The notes under the pieces were generated by a model. It was given only the letters and a program-made list of their open reading frames with translations. It did not search any database and was not told the DNA's origin. A program made the translations under genes and the position numbers. A stretch of DNA of 64,000 nucleotides. Origin: Archangium gephyra. Its GTDB lineage: Bacteria; Myxococcota; Myxococcia; Myxococcales; Myxococcaceae. The stretch lies in contig QFQP01000010.1 in assembly GCA_003243425.1 (NCBI GenBank), forward strand, positions 62,001 through 126,000. The letters run 5' to 3'. Position 1 is the first letter of the stretch. Each line of letters starts with the position of its first letter. Below, one piece after another: positions 54,778 to 63,975 of the stretch.

Positions 54778-55539
54778 TCAGGGGCAGAAACTCGCCGAAG
54801 ACCTCAACAGCACCGCGTCGTCGATGAAGAAGCCGTCGCCCGCGTCGTAGCGAGTCACCGAGGAGATGCGCATCTGCATGGTGCTGTTGCCGAAGGAGAC
54901 GTGCTGCTCCTTCACTTGTTTCCACGTGTCGGTGGCGGTGAAGCGCACGCCGGCGCTCGCGTCACTGCCGCCGTCGGCGTAGCGATCGCGCAAGGTGAGC
55001 GTGAGGTCGACGGTCTGACCGTTCTCGGCGCGGATCCACGCGGACGAACAGAAGAGCATGCCGAATTCGGTGCCGGGCTGATCAACGGAAGGGATCAACA
55101 CCATCTGCTGGCTCGTGCCCGACGAGATCAGCTTCCCGCTTCGCGCGCCCGAACGGCTCTGCGTAGATGACTGAAGACGCCCGGTGCTCGCGCGCCAGTT
55201 GGACACGCCACCGTCGGAGAGACGGATTTCAAAACCGGGGTTCAGCAGCAGGTTGATGTCGCGGGGAACTCCAGCGTCGGGGATCCCCGCGTCGAAGCCT
55301 GCGTCTGGCGTTCCGGAGTCGGGAGCTCCTGCGTCGGGAATGCCCGCGTCGGGAAGTCCGGCGTCGTGACCGCCGTCTTCGAGCGGAAGCGCGTCCTCGT
55401 GAAAGCAACGCGTGTCGAAGCAGACGAAGCCATCGCCACATTCGCTCGAATCGTCGCAACGCAGACCGGTGACATCGAGCGGCGCGAGCTCGCAGGCGGA
55501 GAAGAGCAGCAGTGAAGCGATGGCGGTGATGCGGAGCAC
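54778..55539 (-). CDS. Lipoprotein with DAGxPDAG repeats and carbohydrate-binding-like domain
   Basis: About 253 residues from the GTG chosen (MLRITAIASLLLFSAC; Cys16 lipidated). Next is a Cys-rich segment of the form CDDSSECGDGFVCFDTRCF, common in myxobacterial surface lipoproteins. A repetitive linker (DAGLPDAGIPDAGAPDSG and onwards) follows, then a jelly-roll-like domain (LLLNPGFEIRLSDGGVSNWRAS, WKQVKEQHVSFGNSTMQMRI), resembling carbohydrate-binding modules. The repeats are also visible in DNA near 55260-55375 (units of gcgtcgggaat/g-ccc). It is probably co-transcribed with the PEGA kinase. Confidence 0.75.
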   Translation of the reverse strand: MLRITAIASLLLFSACELAPLDVTGLRCDDSSECGDGFVCFDTRCFHEDALPLEDGGHDAGLPDAGIPDAGAPDSGTPDAGFDAGIPDAGVPRDINLLLNPGFEIRLSDGGVSNWRASTGRLQSSTQSRSGARSGKLISSGTSQQMVLIPSVDQPGTEFGMLFCSSAWIRAENGQTVDLTLTLRDRYADGGSDASAGVRFTATDTWKQVKEQHVSFGNSTMQMRISSVTRYDAGDGFFIDDAVLLRSSASFCP

Positions 55540-55667
55540 GCGAACGCAGTGTCGCTCAAAATGGCTCAGCGGGGAGGCAGTCGTGAGTGGGCTCCAGGCC
55601 CGGCTCGCATCGACAGGCCCTCGGCCTCGAACGGGTGCACGCGCGAACAAACCGTTCACGCCCGCCC

Positions 55668-55973
55668 TCATTCAGGCCGAGAAATCCAGAAACGGTCAGC
55701 CGCGTTCATCGCAGCTTCGATGTTGTTGCGGCCCGCCGGGTTCGCCGAATGCACCGCCCACGCGAGCCGCTTCAACGTGCCCTCGAACGCCTGCGCTTCG
55801 ATCCACTTCGCGACCTCGTCACCGTCGCCGGCCTCAGGCGGACCAAGGTCGTGACCGAGCGAGATCACTTCGACGTCGCCGCGCTGAAGTCGCTCGATGC
55901 ACTCGCGCGCGGTGAACACGCGTTCCCAGCCGGCCGGAGTTGCACGTTCATGGTCAAGGTAGAGCTTCGTCAT
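55668..55973 (-). CDS. Cyclic-phosphate-processing receiver (cREC) domain protein
   Basis: 101 residues from ATG MTKLYLDHERATPAGWERVF; a GTG 17 codons upstream is an alternative. The order LYLDHERxxPAGW, then RLQRGDVEVISLGHDLG, DGDEVAKWIEAQAFEG, AVHSANPAGRNNIEAAM is the signature of the standalone cREC-type receiver family, whose acidic and His residues are predicted to act on cyclic phosphates in nucleic acids or nucleotides. No RNA-repair or effector partner is adjacent. Confidence 0.75.
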   Translation of the reverse strand: MTKLYLDHERATPAGWERVFTARECIERLQRGDVEVISLGHDLGPPEAGDGDEVAKWIEAQAFEGTLKRLAWAVHSANPAGRNNIEAAMNAADRFWISRPE

Positions 55974-56037
55974 CAGGGACTGACGCGCGAGTTCATCGCT
56001 TGTGAATCTGTGGCGGTCTTCCACTTCCGAAATGGGA

Positions 56038-56064
56038 CCCTCTCCCGGCTTCGCACGGAGAGGG
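56038..56064 (-). terminator. Hairpin after the TPR membrane protein gene
   Basis: CCCTCTCC and GGAGAGGG pair perfectly around 11 bases, 12 bp beyond the stop of the gene at 56076-56954. There is no T-run, so termination may be partial or the hairpin may protect the transcript end. Confidence 0.45.
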
Positions 56065-56075
56065 CGTTTCCTCGT

Positions 56076-56954
56076 TCACCAGGCGAGAACCACGCCGGCT
56101 CCGAACGTGAGCCCCGCGCCGATGAACAGGCCCACGCTGACCTGCTGCTGCGTCACGCCGTCGCGATCTGCCGCGCGAGCCGTGTCCGCTGCGTCGCCCG
56201 GAGGCCGAGATGGATCTCGCGCGTCCTGCCGCAACTTCCACCCGTTCACCGCCAACCCCGTCGCCACCGAAGCGGCCGCCACCGCGACACCCATCACGAT
56301 GAACCCCGCCACGCGTCGCGGATTTCCTTCACGCGGCAGCTCCGTCGCCGATTGATCAATCCGCTGCGCTTCCACCCGACGCGGGCTCGCCGCACTCGCG
56401 ACCTGCGCGACCACTGCGCCACCTTCTCCGCGCGCCTCGACGTACCACTCGAGCACGCCACCTCGTGTCACCTGCAACGGGAACGAGGCATCGGACTCTT
56501 CTTCTCGCCAGGCACCACCGTCGCGCCGCTCGAAGCGCATCAACCACTTCACCCGCTTCCACGGGTCGATGAGCACCAGCTGCACCCGCCCCGCCGGCGA
56601 AGGCGCCTCTTCAAGCCGCACATAGTCAGGCGGATACAATTTCCGTTTCGCCGACAGGAACACGTCCATCACCTTGGGTGACGAGTCGAGCTCCAGCTCC
56701 GGCTGTGCACGAAGCAGCTCGATGTACGTGCCTTCAGCCGCTTCACGCTGGCCCTCGGCCACCTGGCAATACGCGAGCAACTCGAGCACTTCGCGGCGTT
56801 GATCAGCGCTCAGCGACGGCACCTGGCGCGCCACTTCCAGCCTTGAAATCGCTTCACCGAACTTCAGCTGATCCACGAGACCACGCGCCTCTTCCATCCA
56901 CGCGTTCGACGGAGCCGCCAGCAACACCAGCCCGATGGTCACCGGCAGCAGCAT
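56076..56954 (-). CDS. Exported TPR-like protein with C-terminal membrane helices
   Basis: 292 residues from ATG MLLPVTIGLVLLAAPSNA, which forms a signal peptide. Residues 20-100 are TPR-like (LVDQLKFGEAISRLEVARQV, REVLELLAYCQVAEGQREAA). A beta-rich part (VQLVLIDPWKRVKWLMRF, GVLEWYVEARGEG) follows, then two C-terminal membrane helices (GFIVMGVAVAAASVATGLAV, VGLFIGAGLTFGAGVVLAW). The layout TPR, beta domain, paired helices is common in myxobacterial PEGA-associated proteins; function unknown. It is divergent from the CxxCH lipoprotein operon. Confidence 0.7.
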   Translation of the reverse strand: MLLPVTIGLVLLAAPSNAWMEEARGLVDQLKFGEAISRLEVARQVPSLSADQRREVLELLAYCQVAEGQREAAEGTYIELLRAQPELELDSSPKVMDVFLSAKRKLYPPDYVRLEEAPSPAGRVQLVLIDPWKRVKWLMRFERRDGGAWREEESDASFPLQVTRGGVLEWYVEARGEGGAVVAQVASAASPRRVEAQRIDQSATELPREGNPRRVAGFIVMGVAVAAASVATGLAVNGWKLRQDARDPSRPPGDAADTARAADRDGVTQQQVSVGLFIGAGLTFGAGVVLAW

Positions 56955-57143
56955 CGTTCGACTGCCCTCATGCCTCGCGGCCTCGGGCTCACGCAAGCGT
57001 GGTGAAACGGTGTCCTCTCCCGGGGGACAGTGCCCTGCGCGTGAACAGTCCAACTCGTCGGCGCCCGCGCGAAACAGGCCCGTAACCCACCCACATTACG
57101 AATCATTCACGTTGGCCCCGGCCTTGCGAAGGGCTGGTGACGC

Positions 57144-58358
57144 ATGCGTCTCCTCGTCTCCATCGCAGCGCTGGGAATCGTCGCCTGCGCGGCCGAAGTG
57201 AAGGTGCCGACGGTGCCGACGAAGGTCGTGGTGCCGGACGTCACGACCCTCGCCATCACGCCGCGCGAGACCACGCGGCCCAACCGCACGGTGCACGGCA
57301 ACTGGAGCGCGCCGTCGGCCATCTGGTCGCAGAACGGAGCGGCGACGGTGCTCGACGGCACCAACGTGCAGCAGCGCAACAGCGACGACTTCGTGCCGCT
57401 CGTGGTGGGCACCGACAGCGAACCGAACACCCTGGGCCAGCTCAAGGCGCTGACCCGCCGCAACGGTGGCGTGTTCATCGCGTCGACGGGCGGCTTCTTC
57501 CACGACGCTCCGGGCCGGTTGTTGCGCGCGCCGTTGTCGAACGACTTCTCGATGGCGCAGGTGCGCTTCGTCGACGCCACGGCCAACGCGCTGTTCGTGA
57601 CCACCGACACCGACGCCTACCGCGTGTTCAACAACCGCCGCGACGCGGTGCGCGTGAATGACCCCGACGAAGCCGGCGCGCTGCAGGCCGTCGCCGGGCG
57701 CAGCGACACCGAGGCCCTGCTGATCCGCGGCGCGTCGCTCTACCTCGTCGACCTCGAGGCGAGGTCGGTGAAGGTGCTCGCGCGGGGGCTCGGCACGGTC
57801 ACCGCCATGGACCACCTCGCCGACGGCAGCGTGCTCTTCGGCACCTCTGGAGGCCTCGTCACCGTCGCCAACGACGACTCGGTGACGCTGCAGACCTTCG
57901 GCGCCGACGTCATCGACGTGGAGGTCACCGCAGACGCGACGCTGGTGATGACCGCCACGAAGCTCCTTCAGCTGACGGCCACCGGCGCCCTCATTCTGGC
58001 CGACGTCACCGAGGCCTGGCCCGACGCGATGACGAAGGACGCAGCGAAGGACGTGTGGTTCATCGACGGCGCCAACGTGGTGCGGCTCTCGACGTCGGTC
58101 ACGGCGCCGCCGCCGTCGTTCGCCGCCGACGTGAAGCCCTTCATGGCCGCGCACTGCGCGAGCTGCCACAAGACCGGCGCCGGCTACGCGCCCATCTTCG
58201 ACCTCGAAAACTACGGCACCGCGAAGAGCCACTCGACGCTGGTGCTCGACCGCCTGCAGGACACCGCGGCGCCGATGCCGCCCACTTCCACCGAAGTACT
58301 CACTGCGTCCCAGTACGAAGTCGTCGTGCGCTGGGTCGAAGGAGGAATGCTGCCATGA
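57144..58358 (+). CDS. Lipoprotein with beta-propeller-like region and CxxCH motif
   Basis: 404 residues. MRLLVSIAALGIVAC is a lipoprotein signal (Cys15). Residues 50-320 are repetitive beta, propeller-like (GRLLRAPLSNDFSMAQVRFV, DHLADGSVLFGTSGGLVTVA). The C-terminus carries CASCHKTGAGYAP with a later MPP, a c-type-cytochrome-like haem motif as in the PSCyt1 domains of planctomycete-type operons. It is the first gene of a four-gene exported operon; its stop overlaps the next start (ATGA). Confidence 0.8.
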   Translation: MRLLVSIAALGIVACAAEVKVPTVPTKVVVPDVTTLAITPRETTRPNRTVHGNWSAPSAIWSQNGAATVLDGTNVQQRNSDDFVPLVVGTDSEPNTLGQLKALTRRNGGVFIASTGGFFHDAPGRLLRAPLSNDFSMAQVRFVDATANALFVTTDTDAYRVFNNRRDAVRVNDPDEAGALQAVAGRSDTEALLIRGASLYLVDLEARSVKVLARGLGTVTAMDHLADGSVLFGTSGGLVTVANDDSVTLQTFGADVIDVEVTADATLVMTATKLLQLTATGALILADVTEAWPDAMTKDAAKDVWFIDGANVVRLSTSVTAPPPSFAADVKPFMAAHCASCHKTGAGYAPIFDLENYGTAKSHSTLVLDRLQDTAAPMPPTSTEVLTASQYEVVVRWVEGGMLP

Positions 58359-59983
58359 CGTATTCCCGTCTCGTTCTCGCGGCGGTGACGCTGGCGTCGG
58401 GGCTCGCTGCCGCGCAGATTTCAGCGAGCTGCGATCTCCCGCGCTCCGTCGACAAGTACCAGCTGCTGCGGCGCTTGAGCCTCGACCTTCGCGGCAAGGC
58501 GCCGACCTACGAAGAGTACGCAGCGCTCGAGTCGGCCGTCGGTGTTCCCGACGCGACCATTCGTGACTGGCTCGCCAGCGACGACTTCAAGCTCGTCATG
58601 CGCCGGTACCACGAGACGTTGTTCTGGCCGAACGTCACCAACGTTCAGCTCAACAACACCAACTCGCAGCTGCAGATGCTCGACACGCCGGCCGCGTATT
58701 CCATCTCGTCGACCGGCAAGCGTCGCCAGTTCCGCGGCGCCTCCGACGTCGACACCGCAGCGCTCGGCAAACAGTGCGGTGACTTCGAGCAGACGCAGTT
58801 CAACGCCGGCGGCAAGTTCGTGCCGGCCACCGCGGGCATTCGCACCAGCGTCGTCAACGGCGTGACCGTGAAGCAGGAAGGCTGGCGCATGGTCGCGCCG
58901 TACTGGGCGCCCGGCACCACCGTGAAGGTCTGCGCCTTCGACGCCATGGAGACCGAGAGCGTCACCGTCAACGGCACCGTGATCCCGTGCAACACGCCCG
59001 AAGGCGACGCGCGCGTGGAGTGCGGCTGCGGCCCGGGCCTTCGCTACTGCTACGGCCCCACCGCCCAGGTGCGAACGGTCGTGCAGCAGGCGATGCGCGA
59101 GCAACTCGGACAGATGGTCGACCGCGTGTCGACCGGTGGCCGCCCGTACACCGAACTCATCACCGCGCGCAACGCGCCCACCAACGGCGTGCTGATGTTC
59201 TGGAAGAAGTACCTCGCGCCGCACCTCAGCTACACGCGCATCGTCGCCGAGCCTGATCAGAACGAGGCGATGCCGCGCGCGACGTTCACCGACGCCAGCT
59301 GGAGCGTGGAAGACCGCGGCAGCAACCTGCACGCAGGGGTGTTGACCACGCCGGTGTTCCTGCTGCGCTTCCAGACCAACCGCGGCCGCGCCAACCGCGC
59401 GCGCATCGACTTCGAGTGCGAGAGCTTCGTGCCTCCCACCACGCTGGAGACGCCCGCCGCCAACGGCTGCTCCGATTCTTCGGACGACCTGACGAAGCGC
59501 TGCACGTGCCGCTACTGCCACCGGCAGCTGGAGCCCATGGCCGCGCACTTCGGTCAGTTCGCCGAAGCGGGCACCACGCTGATGAGCAACACCACCGACT
59601 ACCCGCGTACGCGCGCTTCGTGTGTCGGCTCGACCAGCGCGTTCTGCCGCCGCTTCTTCGTCACCGATGAAGACGCGCCGAACCCCGGAGCGCTGCTGCC
59701 GTACCAGTTCGCCGACGCCCAGCACGCGGACATCACCGCCGCGCTCGCCTCGGGCCCGAAGGGCCGCGCCAACGAGATCATCAACAACGGCACGTTCGCG
59801 CGCTGCACGACCAAGCGGCTCTACGCGAACCTGATGAAGCGCGACCTGCGCGTGCTCGGCACCGACGCCGAAGAAGCGCAGACGCTGCAGACCCTCGCCG
59901 ATGGCTTCAAGACCAACGGCTACAAGCTGCCGTGGCTGGTCGAGCAGATCGTCTCACTGCCTGCGTACCGGAGGATCCGATGA
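58355..59983 (+). CDS. Exported DUF1549/DUF1588-like protein
   Basis: 542 residues. MTYSRLVLAAVTLASGLAAAQ is a signal peptide. YQLLRRLSLDLRGKAPTYEE, then IRDWLASDDF and HETLFWPNV near residues 30-90, is the DUF1549 opening (RLSLDLxGxxPTxxE). A Cys-rich centre (VECGCGPGLRYC) and CRYCHRQLEPMAAHFGQFAEAG near residue 390 match a DUF1588-type haem-like site. These domains occur in planctomycete and myxobacterial exported operons together with DUF1501; the biochemical role is unknown. ATGA overlaps on both sides show tight coupling. Confidence 0.78.
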   Translation: MTYSRLVLAAVTLASGLAAAQISASCDLPRSVDKYQLLRRLSLDLRGKAPTYEEYAALESAVGVPDATIRDWLASDDFKLVMRRYHETLFWPNVTNVQLNNTNSQLQMLDTPAAYSISSTGKRRQFRGASDVDTAALGKQCGDFEQTQFNAGGKFVPATAGIRTSVVNGVTVKQEGWRMVAPYWAPGTTVKVCAFDAMETESVTVNGTVIPCNTPEGDARVECGCGPGLRYCYGPTAQVRTVVQQAMREQLGQMVDRVSTGGRPYTELITARNAPTNGVLMFWKKYLAPHLSYTRIVAEPDQNEAMPRATFTDASWSVEDRGSNLHAGVLTTPVFLLRFQTNRGRANRARIDFECESFVPPTTLETPAANGCSDSSDDLTKRCTCRYCHRQLEPMAAHFGQFAEAGTTLMSNTTDYPRTRASCVGSTSAFCRRFFVTDEDAPNPGALLPYQFADAQHADITAALASGPKGRANEIINNGTFARCTTKRLYANLMKRDLRVLGTDAEEAQTLQTLADGFKTNGYKLPWLVEQIVSLPAYRRIR

Positions 59984-60738
59984 GAACCCTGGTCTTCGTG
60001 AGCGTGCTCGCGCTCGCTGCGTGCACCGAAGAAGCGCCGCCTGAAATGCAGCCCAACGTTCCGTCGCTCGACGTGACCGACGAAGGCTCGGTACTGCCGA
60101 TGGATCACCCTCCGGTGGGCGGGCTCGGCGGCGGCTCGGGTGGTGGCGCCGGCTCGACCGGCGGCGGCACCGGCAGCAGCGGCGGAGGCACGGGCGTCAC
60201 GTTCCCCGAGTCGGCGGGCACGCAGCGCTTGTCGATTCGTCAGCTGGCGCAGTCGATGCCGGTGGTGCTCGGCGGCAACACGTGGATGACCAGCAGCACC
60301 GCCCAGGGCTTCAACGCGCGCTCGGCCACCCTCGGTGAGCCCGACTACATCAACGAGGTCGAAGAGAACCTCGAGCCCTCGGCGCTGTTCATGAAGTTCA
60401 TGGGCGACGCGGCCCGCGACGGCTGCACGCGCACCGCGAACGCCGACGCCGCGCTCGCCGCCAACGCGCGGGTGTTGATGCGCTTCGTGTCGCTCACCGA
60501 CACCGTCACCACCAACCGCGCCGGCGTCGACGAGAACCTGCGCTACCTCAAGCTGCGCTTTCACGGCGTGAAGGTGCAGCCGGCCGACACCACGTCCATC
60601 GCGGGCTTGCGCACCGTCTTCGACAGCGCGGTTCGCGGCGCCGCCGGAACCAACACGCCCACCGCGGCGCACGTGAAGGAAGGCTGGCGCGCGGTCTGCG
60701 TCGCCCTGCTCACCGCGCCCGAGTACCACCTCTACTGA
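59980..60738 (+). CDS. Lipoprotein of the DUF1501 operon
   Basis: 252 residues. MRTLVFVSVLALAAC is a lipoprotein signal (Cys15). A Gly/Ser/Thr-rich linker (GGGSGGGAGSTGGGTGSSGG) spans residues 45-75, followed by a helical domain (STAQGFNARSATLGEPDYIN, LEPSALFMKFMGDAARDGCT, LTAPEYHLY at the end). The closing segment is typical of the last exon-like part of DUF1585/DUF1800-type proteins in similar operons, but I cannot assign the family. Its start overlaps the previous stop. Confidence 0.7.
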   Translation: MRTLVFVSVLALAACTEEAPPEMQPNVPSLDVTDEGSVLPMDHPPVGGLGGGSGGGAGSTGGGTGSSGGGTGVTFPESAGTQRLSIRQLAQSMPVVLGGNTWMTSSTAQGFNARSATLGEPDYINEVEENLEPSALFMKFMGDAARDGCTRTANADAALAANARVLMRFVSLTDTVTTNRAGVDENLRYLKLRFHGVKVQPADTTSIAGLRTVFDSAVRGAAGTNTPTAAHVKEGWRAVCVALLTAPEYHLY

Positions 60739-60746
60739 GAGCCGCC

Positions 60747-62162
60747 ATGTCGAACTCCTTCGTGTCTCGCCGCAGCTTTCTGGAAGTCCTCGGGCTCGCC
60801 GCTGGTGGCATCGCGCTTCGTCAGACGCCGCTGGGTGGTGCGTTCGCGCAGACCGCCGACCCGCACTTCATGCTGCTCGTCTATTTCAGCGGCGGGTGGG
60901 ACCAGCTGCTCTCGCTCGACCCGCGCAACGCCACGCAGGCGCAGTACCAGCGCGTGAGCGGCCGCGCGCCGACCTCGGGCATCGAGCCCGCGTACGTGCA
61001 GACCGCCGGGGAGACGCCGTTCGTCGACGCGGTGATGACCGCCACCGGAGGCAGCGGCGTGCAGGCGCGCGGCAACCTCACGTTCGGCCCCGCAGTGCCG
61101 GACGCGATGCTCGAGCACGCCGCAGACCTCTGCATCGTGCGCGGCATGAACATGGACACGCTGACCCACGAGGTCGGCCGCCGCTATCTGCTCACCGGCA
61201 AGTTCCCGCGCGGTCTCTCGGCGTCGGGCAGCTCGCTCAACACCGTGGTGGCCGCGCAGACCGGCGCGCGGGGCGACATTCCCAACATCGCCATCGGCAC
61301 CGAGTCGTACAACGAAGGGCTCGCCGCGGCGTCGACCGCGATTCGTGTCGGCACCTACCGCGACATGCTCACGGTGATGCAGCCGCAGACCGGCACCACG
61401 TTGCCCAGCGCGAGCGAGAGCGCGGTGCGCGCCTTCGAAGACGCCGACGACACCTGCGAGCAGCATGGCTACGACGTCAGCGGGCTGGTCGAGTCGTTCA
61501 AGGACGGCCGCTCGATGGCGCGCCAGCTGGTGAACCCGGCGAAGGCGTCGCTGTTCAACTTCACGGTGCCGGCGCCCGCGAGCCTCACCGAGCTGTACTC
61601 GGCGTTCTCACTCAACACCTCGGCCGACCTCACCGGCATTCGTGGCCGCGCGGCGATGGCGGGCCAGGCGATGGTGAACGGCGTGTCGAGCGTGGTGGCG
61701 GTGCAGCTCGCTTCAGGGCTCGACGACCACTTCGACCTCTTCGGTCAGCAGGCCGTCTCGCAGCGCGACGGCTGGGACGCGCTGGGCAAGCTCATCAAGT
61801 ACCTCAAGAGCAAGCAGGTGCCGGGCACGTCGAAGAGCTTCTGGCAGTGCACGTCGATGCTGGTGTTCAGCGAGTTCAGCCGCACGCCGCTCATCAACAC
61901 GCGCGACGGCCGCGACCACCACCTGGTGTCGAGCTGCCTGCTGTCGGGCCCGGGCATCAAGGGCAACACGGTGTTCGGCGCGTCGTCGAACCAGGGCATG
62001 GGCGTGCAGAAGTGGAACTTCGCGTCGGGCGCGATGGACGCGACCAACGGCAAGGTGATTCGCCCGTGCGACGTGCACGCCACGCTCGTCGATTCGATGG
62101 GCCTGTCGTACTCGCACCTGTCGAACCAGACGCCGCAGTTGATCCGCGCGATTCAGCGGTAA
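60747..62162 (+). CDS. DUF1501-family exported protein
   Basis: 471 residues. MSNSFVSRRSFLEVLGLAAGG has a twin-arginine-like signal (S-R-R-S-F-L at 7-12), so export folded through Tat is likely. LLVYFSGGWDQLLSLDPRNA and VRGMNMDTLTHEVGRRYLLT, then SMLVFSEFSRTPLINTRDGRDHH and SCLLSGPGIKGNTVFGASSN, are the DUF1501 (alkaline-phosphatase-fold, sulfatase-like) hallmarks. DUF1501 proteins are the usual partners of DUF1549/DUF1588 proteins. GAGAG precedes the ATG, eight bases after the previous gene. Confidence 0.85.
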   Translation: MSNSFVSRRSFLEVLGLAAGGIALRQTPLGGAFAQTADPHFMLLVYFSGGWDQLLSLDPRNATQAQYQRVSGRAPTSGIEPAYVQTAGETPFVDAVMTATGGSGVQARGNLTFGPAVPDAMLEHAADLCIVRGMNMDTLTHEVGRRYLLTGKFPRGLSASGSSLNTVVAAQTGARGDIPNIAIGTESYNEGLAAASTAIRVGTYRDMLTVMQPQTGTTLPSASESAVRAFEDADDTCEQHGYDVSGLVESFKDGRSMARQLVNPAKASLFNFTVPAPASLTELYSAFSLNTSADLTGIRGRAAMAGQAMVNGVSSVVAVQLASGLDDHFDLFGQQAVSQRDGWDALGKLIKYLKSKQVPGTSKSFWQCTSMLVFSEFSRTPLINTRDGRDHHLVSSCLLSGPGIKGNTVFGASSNQGMGVQKWNFASGAMDATNGKVIRPCDVHATLVDSMGLSYSHLSNQTPQLIRAIQR

Positions 62163-62200
62163 TCGACTTCGCGGGCACGCCGTTGCATTCTCGGTAGCGA

Positions 62201-62531
62201 TTGATCGCGCTGCCGTTTCTTTTCATGGCTGTCTGGGGCGCGGTCATCGCGGCAGTCGCCGTCGTCAACTTCAAACTCGCGCGCTTGATGCGCGAACGAT
62301 GGGCAGCAGACCTTCCTGCGATCTTTCAACCAGGAGCGGAGCCCGGAAAAGCTCTGCTACCTCTTCAGCGAAGAAGCGCGTGCACGCTTCAAGGCCGACC
62401 CACGGCTCTGGCGATTGCGCCAGACACTGGGCTTCCTGCTCGTTTCAGCACTCGTGATGTGGCTCTGCGGCCTTGCGGCGATCTCTGGCGCGGGTCTTGT
62501 CATCGTTCTGATGAAACACACGCACGGCTGA
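62201..62531 (+). pseudogene. Small membrane protein with an apparent one-base insertion
   Basis: The first frame gives a membrane helix (MAVWGAVIAAVAVVNFKLAR) and LPAIFQPGA, then loses sense. The next frame continues with ERSPEKLCYLFSEEARARFK, RLWRLRQTLGFLLVSALVMW and ends KHTHG. The length is one base over a multiple of three, so one extra base near 62330-62345 would explain it. The join predicts a protein of about 109 residues with two membrane helices. It may be a sequencing indel. It is convergent with the LuxR gene, whose stop begins 2 bp further. Confidence 0.65.
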
Positions 62532-62532
62532 G

Positions 62533-63975
62533 TCAGTCGCGGAGCATCTTCTCGAGCTCCGCTTTGCTGGAGATGCCGAGCTTCTCGTAGATGTTCGACA
62601 GGTGGCGGCGCGCGGTGTTCGGCGCGACCTTCAGGGTCTGCGCGAGTTCGAGGTAGCTGGCGCCGCTGGCGAACACCTCGGCGACTTCGCGCTCACGCGC
62701 GGTGAGCGCATCGGCAGGCACGGCGCGGCGTACATGAAAGAGCACCACGTCGTGTGACGCGTCGGCGCGGAACGCGAGCTGGCCGTGCACCACCCGCTCG
62801 CCCCTCGGGGCGGCGAGCAGCTCGGCGGGCAGGGTCGGGCCGCGCCACGCCGGCCACTCGCTGCGCAGCAACGCCGGGAGCGCCGGTTCGGCCTCGAGGA
62901 TGATGCCGCGCTCGTTCGCGACGACCGCCGCCGAGCCGCTCTCCACGGGAGCGCGCGTTCGTGCACGCAGCTGGTTCACGCGCGCGCGGCGGCTCGACGA
63001 GACGATGTGCGGCACGAGGAGCTCCATGGCCGAGCGTTCGTCTTCGCAGTACGGCTGCGAAGGGTCGTCGCGGTAGAGCGAGAACAGCCAGTACAGGCCC
63101 GTGTCAGCGTCGACGACGGCGGTACACAGAATGTGCGCCATGCCCCAGCGGCGGCAGTGTTCGACGATGCGCGTGAAGCCGTCGTAGATGCCGGCGCTGG
63201 TGTCGAACGCGCCGGTCCTGCCGGGGTTCGAGAACGCCCAGTCGGAGATTCGGTCTTCGTGGCGAAGCTCGGCCCACGACGTCATCAGCTCCATCGACGA
63301 GCCGAAGAACAACGCGTCGTGGCCTTCGACCGCGCGGTCCTCGAACGAGCCCAACGCGGACACGCCGGTCTGAAACCCGATGACCGCGGAGATGCGCTCG
63401 ACGCGGTTGGGGTGCTCGTCGGCGTCGAGGCGAAGCCGGTCGAGCACCGAGACTTCGATGCGGTCGCGGAGGATCGCGGGCTGCGAACCACTGGCGTGAC
63501 CGAGCAGCCCCATCTCGAGGTTGATGCCGTCGAGCCGCCGCGCGTGAATCGCTTCCACGCTGTCGGGAACGCCGCCGTCGGTGACGACGCTCCAGTTCAC
63601 GCGCTCGAGAATCTCGTAGGTGGTGATGACCGTCGCGCGACCGGGGACCATCGGGTCGACCCAGAAGTCGAGCCCGGCGTCGCGTGCCGCGAGGTTGAGG
63701 TGATTGCTGGCCGTGGTGATGGCCTCGCGCTCGGGCCACGCCGCTTCGAGCTCGTCGAACGACGCCTTGAGCCCCGGCCACGGCTCGGCGGCCTTCTGCA
63801 GCGCTTCGAATTGTTCAGGCGCGAAGCCGCGCGAGCGTTGGACCTCCCAGTTCGGCAACAGCTTGCGGAAGAGGAAACGCGCCGGTGCTTCGGAGGCCTG
63901 ACGCGGCGTCGTGAAGCGCCACACACCGACGCCAACCGCGCTGAGGAGGAGCACGACGAGTGCTGCGCGCTTCAT
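62533..63975 (-). CDS. LuxR-family regulator with N-terminal membrane anchor
   Basis: 480 residues; GGAG precedes the ATG. MKRAALVVLLLSAVGVGVWRF is a likely membrane anchor. Residues 25-215 are an unrecognised domain (RKLLPNWEVQRSRG, ATVITTYEILERV, DGINLEMGLLGHASGS). Residues 220-345 resemble a GAF-type sensor (CRRWGMAHILCTAVVDADTG). The C-terminus has a LuxR HTH: LTAREREVAEVFASG, YLELAQTLKVAPNTARRHLS, KLGISSKAELEKML. If the first segment is a true anchor, the DNA-binding part is tethered to the inner membrane. A GTG four codons upstream is an alternative start. Target genes are unknown. Confidence 0.8.
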   Translation of the reverse strand: MKRAALVVLLLSAVGVGVWRFTTPRQASEAPARFLFRKLLPNWEVQRSRGFAPEQFEALQKAAEPWPGLKASFDELEAAWPEREAITTASNHLNLAARDAGLDFWVDPMVPGRATVITTYEILERVNWSVVTDGGVPDSVEAIHARRLDGINLEMGLLGHASGSQPAILRDRIEVSVLDRLRLDADEHPNRVERISAVIGFQTGVSALGSFEDRAVEGHDALFFGSSMELMTSWAELRHEDRISDWAFSNPGRTGAFDTSAGIYDGFTRIVEHCRRWGMAHILCTAVVDADTGLYWLFSLYRDDPSQPYCEDERSAMELLVPHIVSSSRRARVNQLRARTRAPVESGSAAVVANERGIILEAEPALPALLRSEWPAWRGPTLPAELLAAPRGERVVHGQLAFRADASHDVVLFHVRRAVPADALTAREREVAEVFASGASYLELAQTLKVAPNTARRHLSNIYEKLGISSKAELEKMLRD

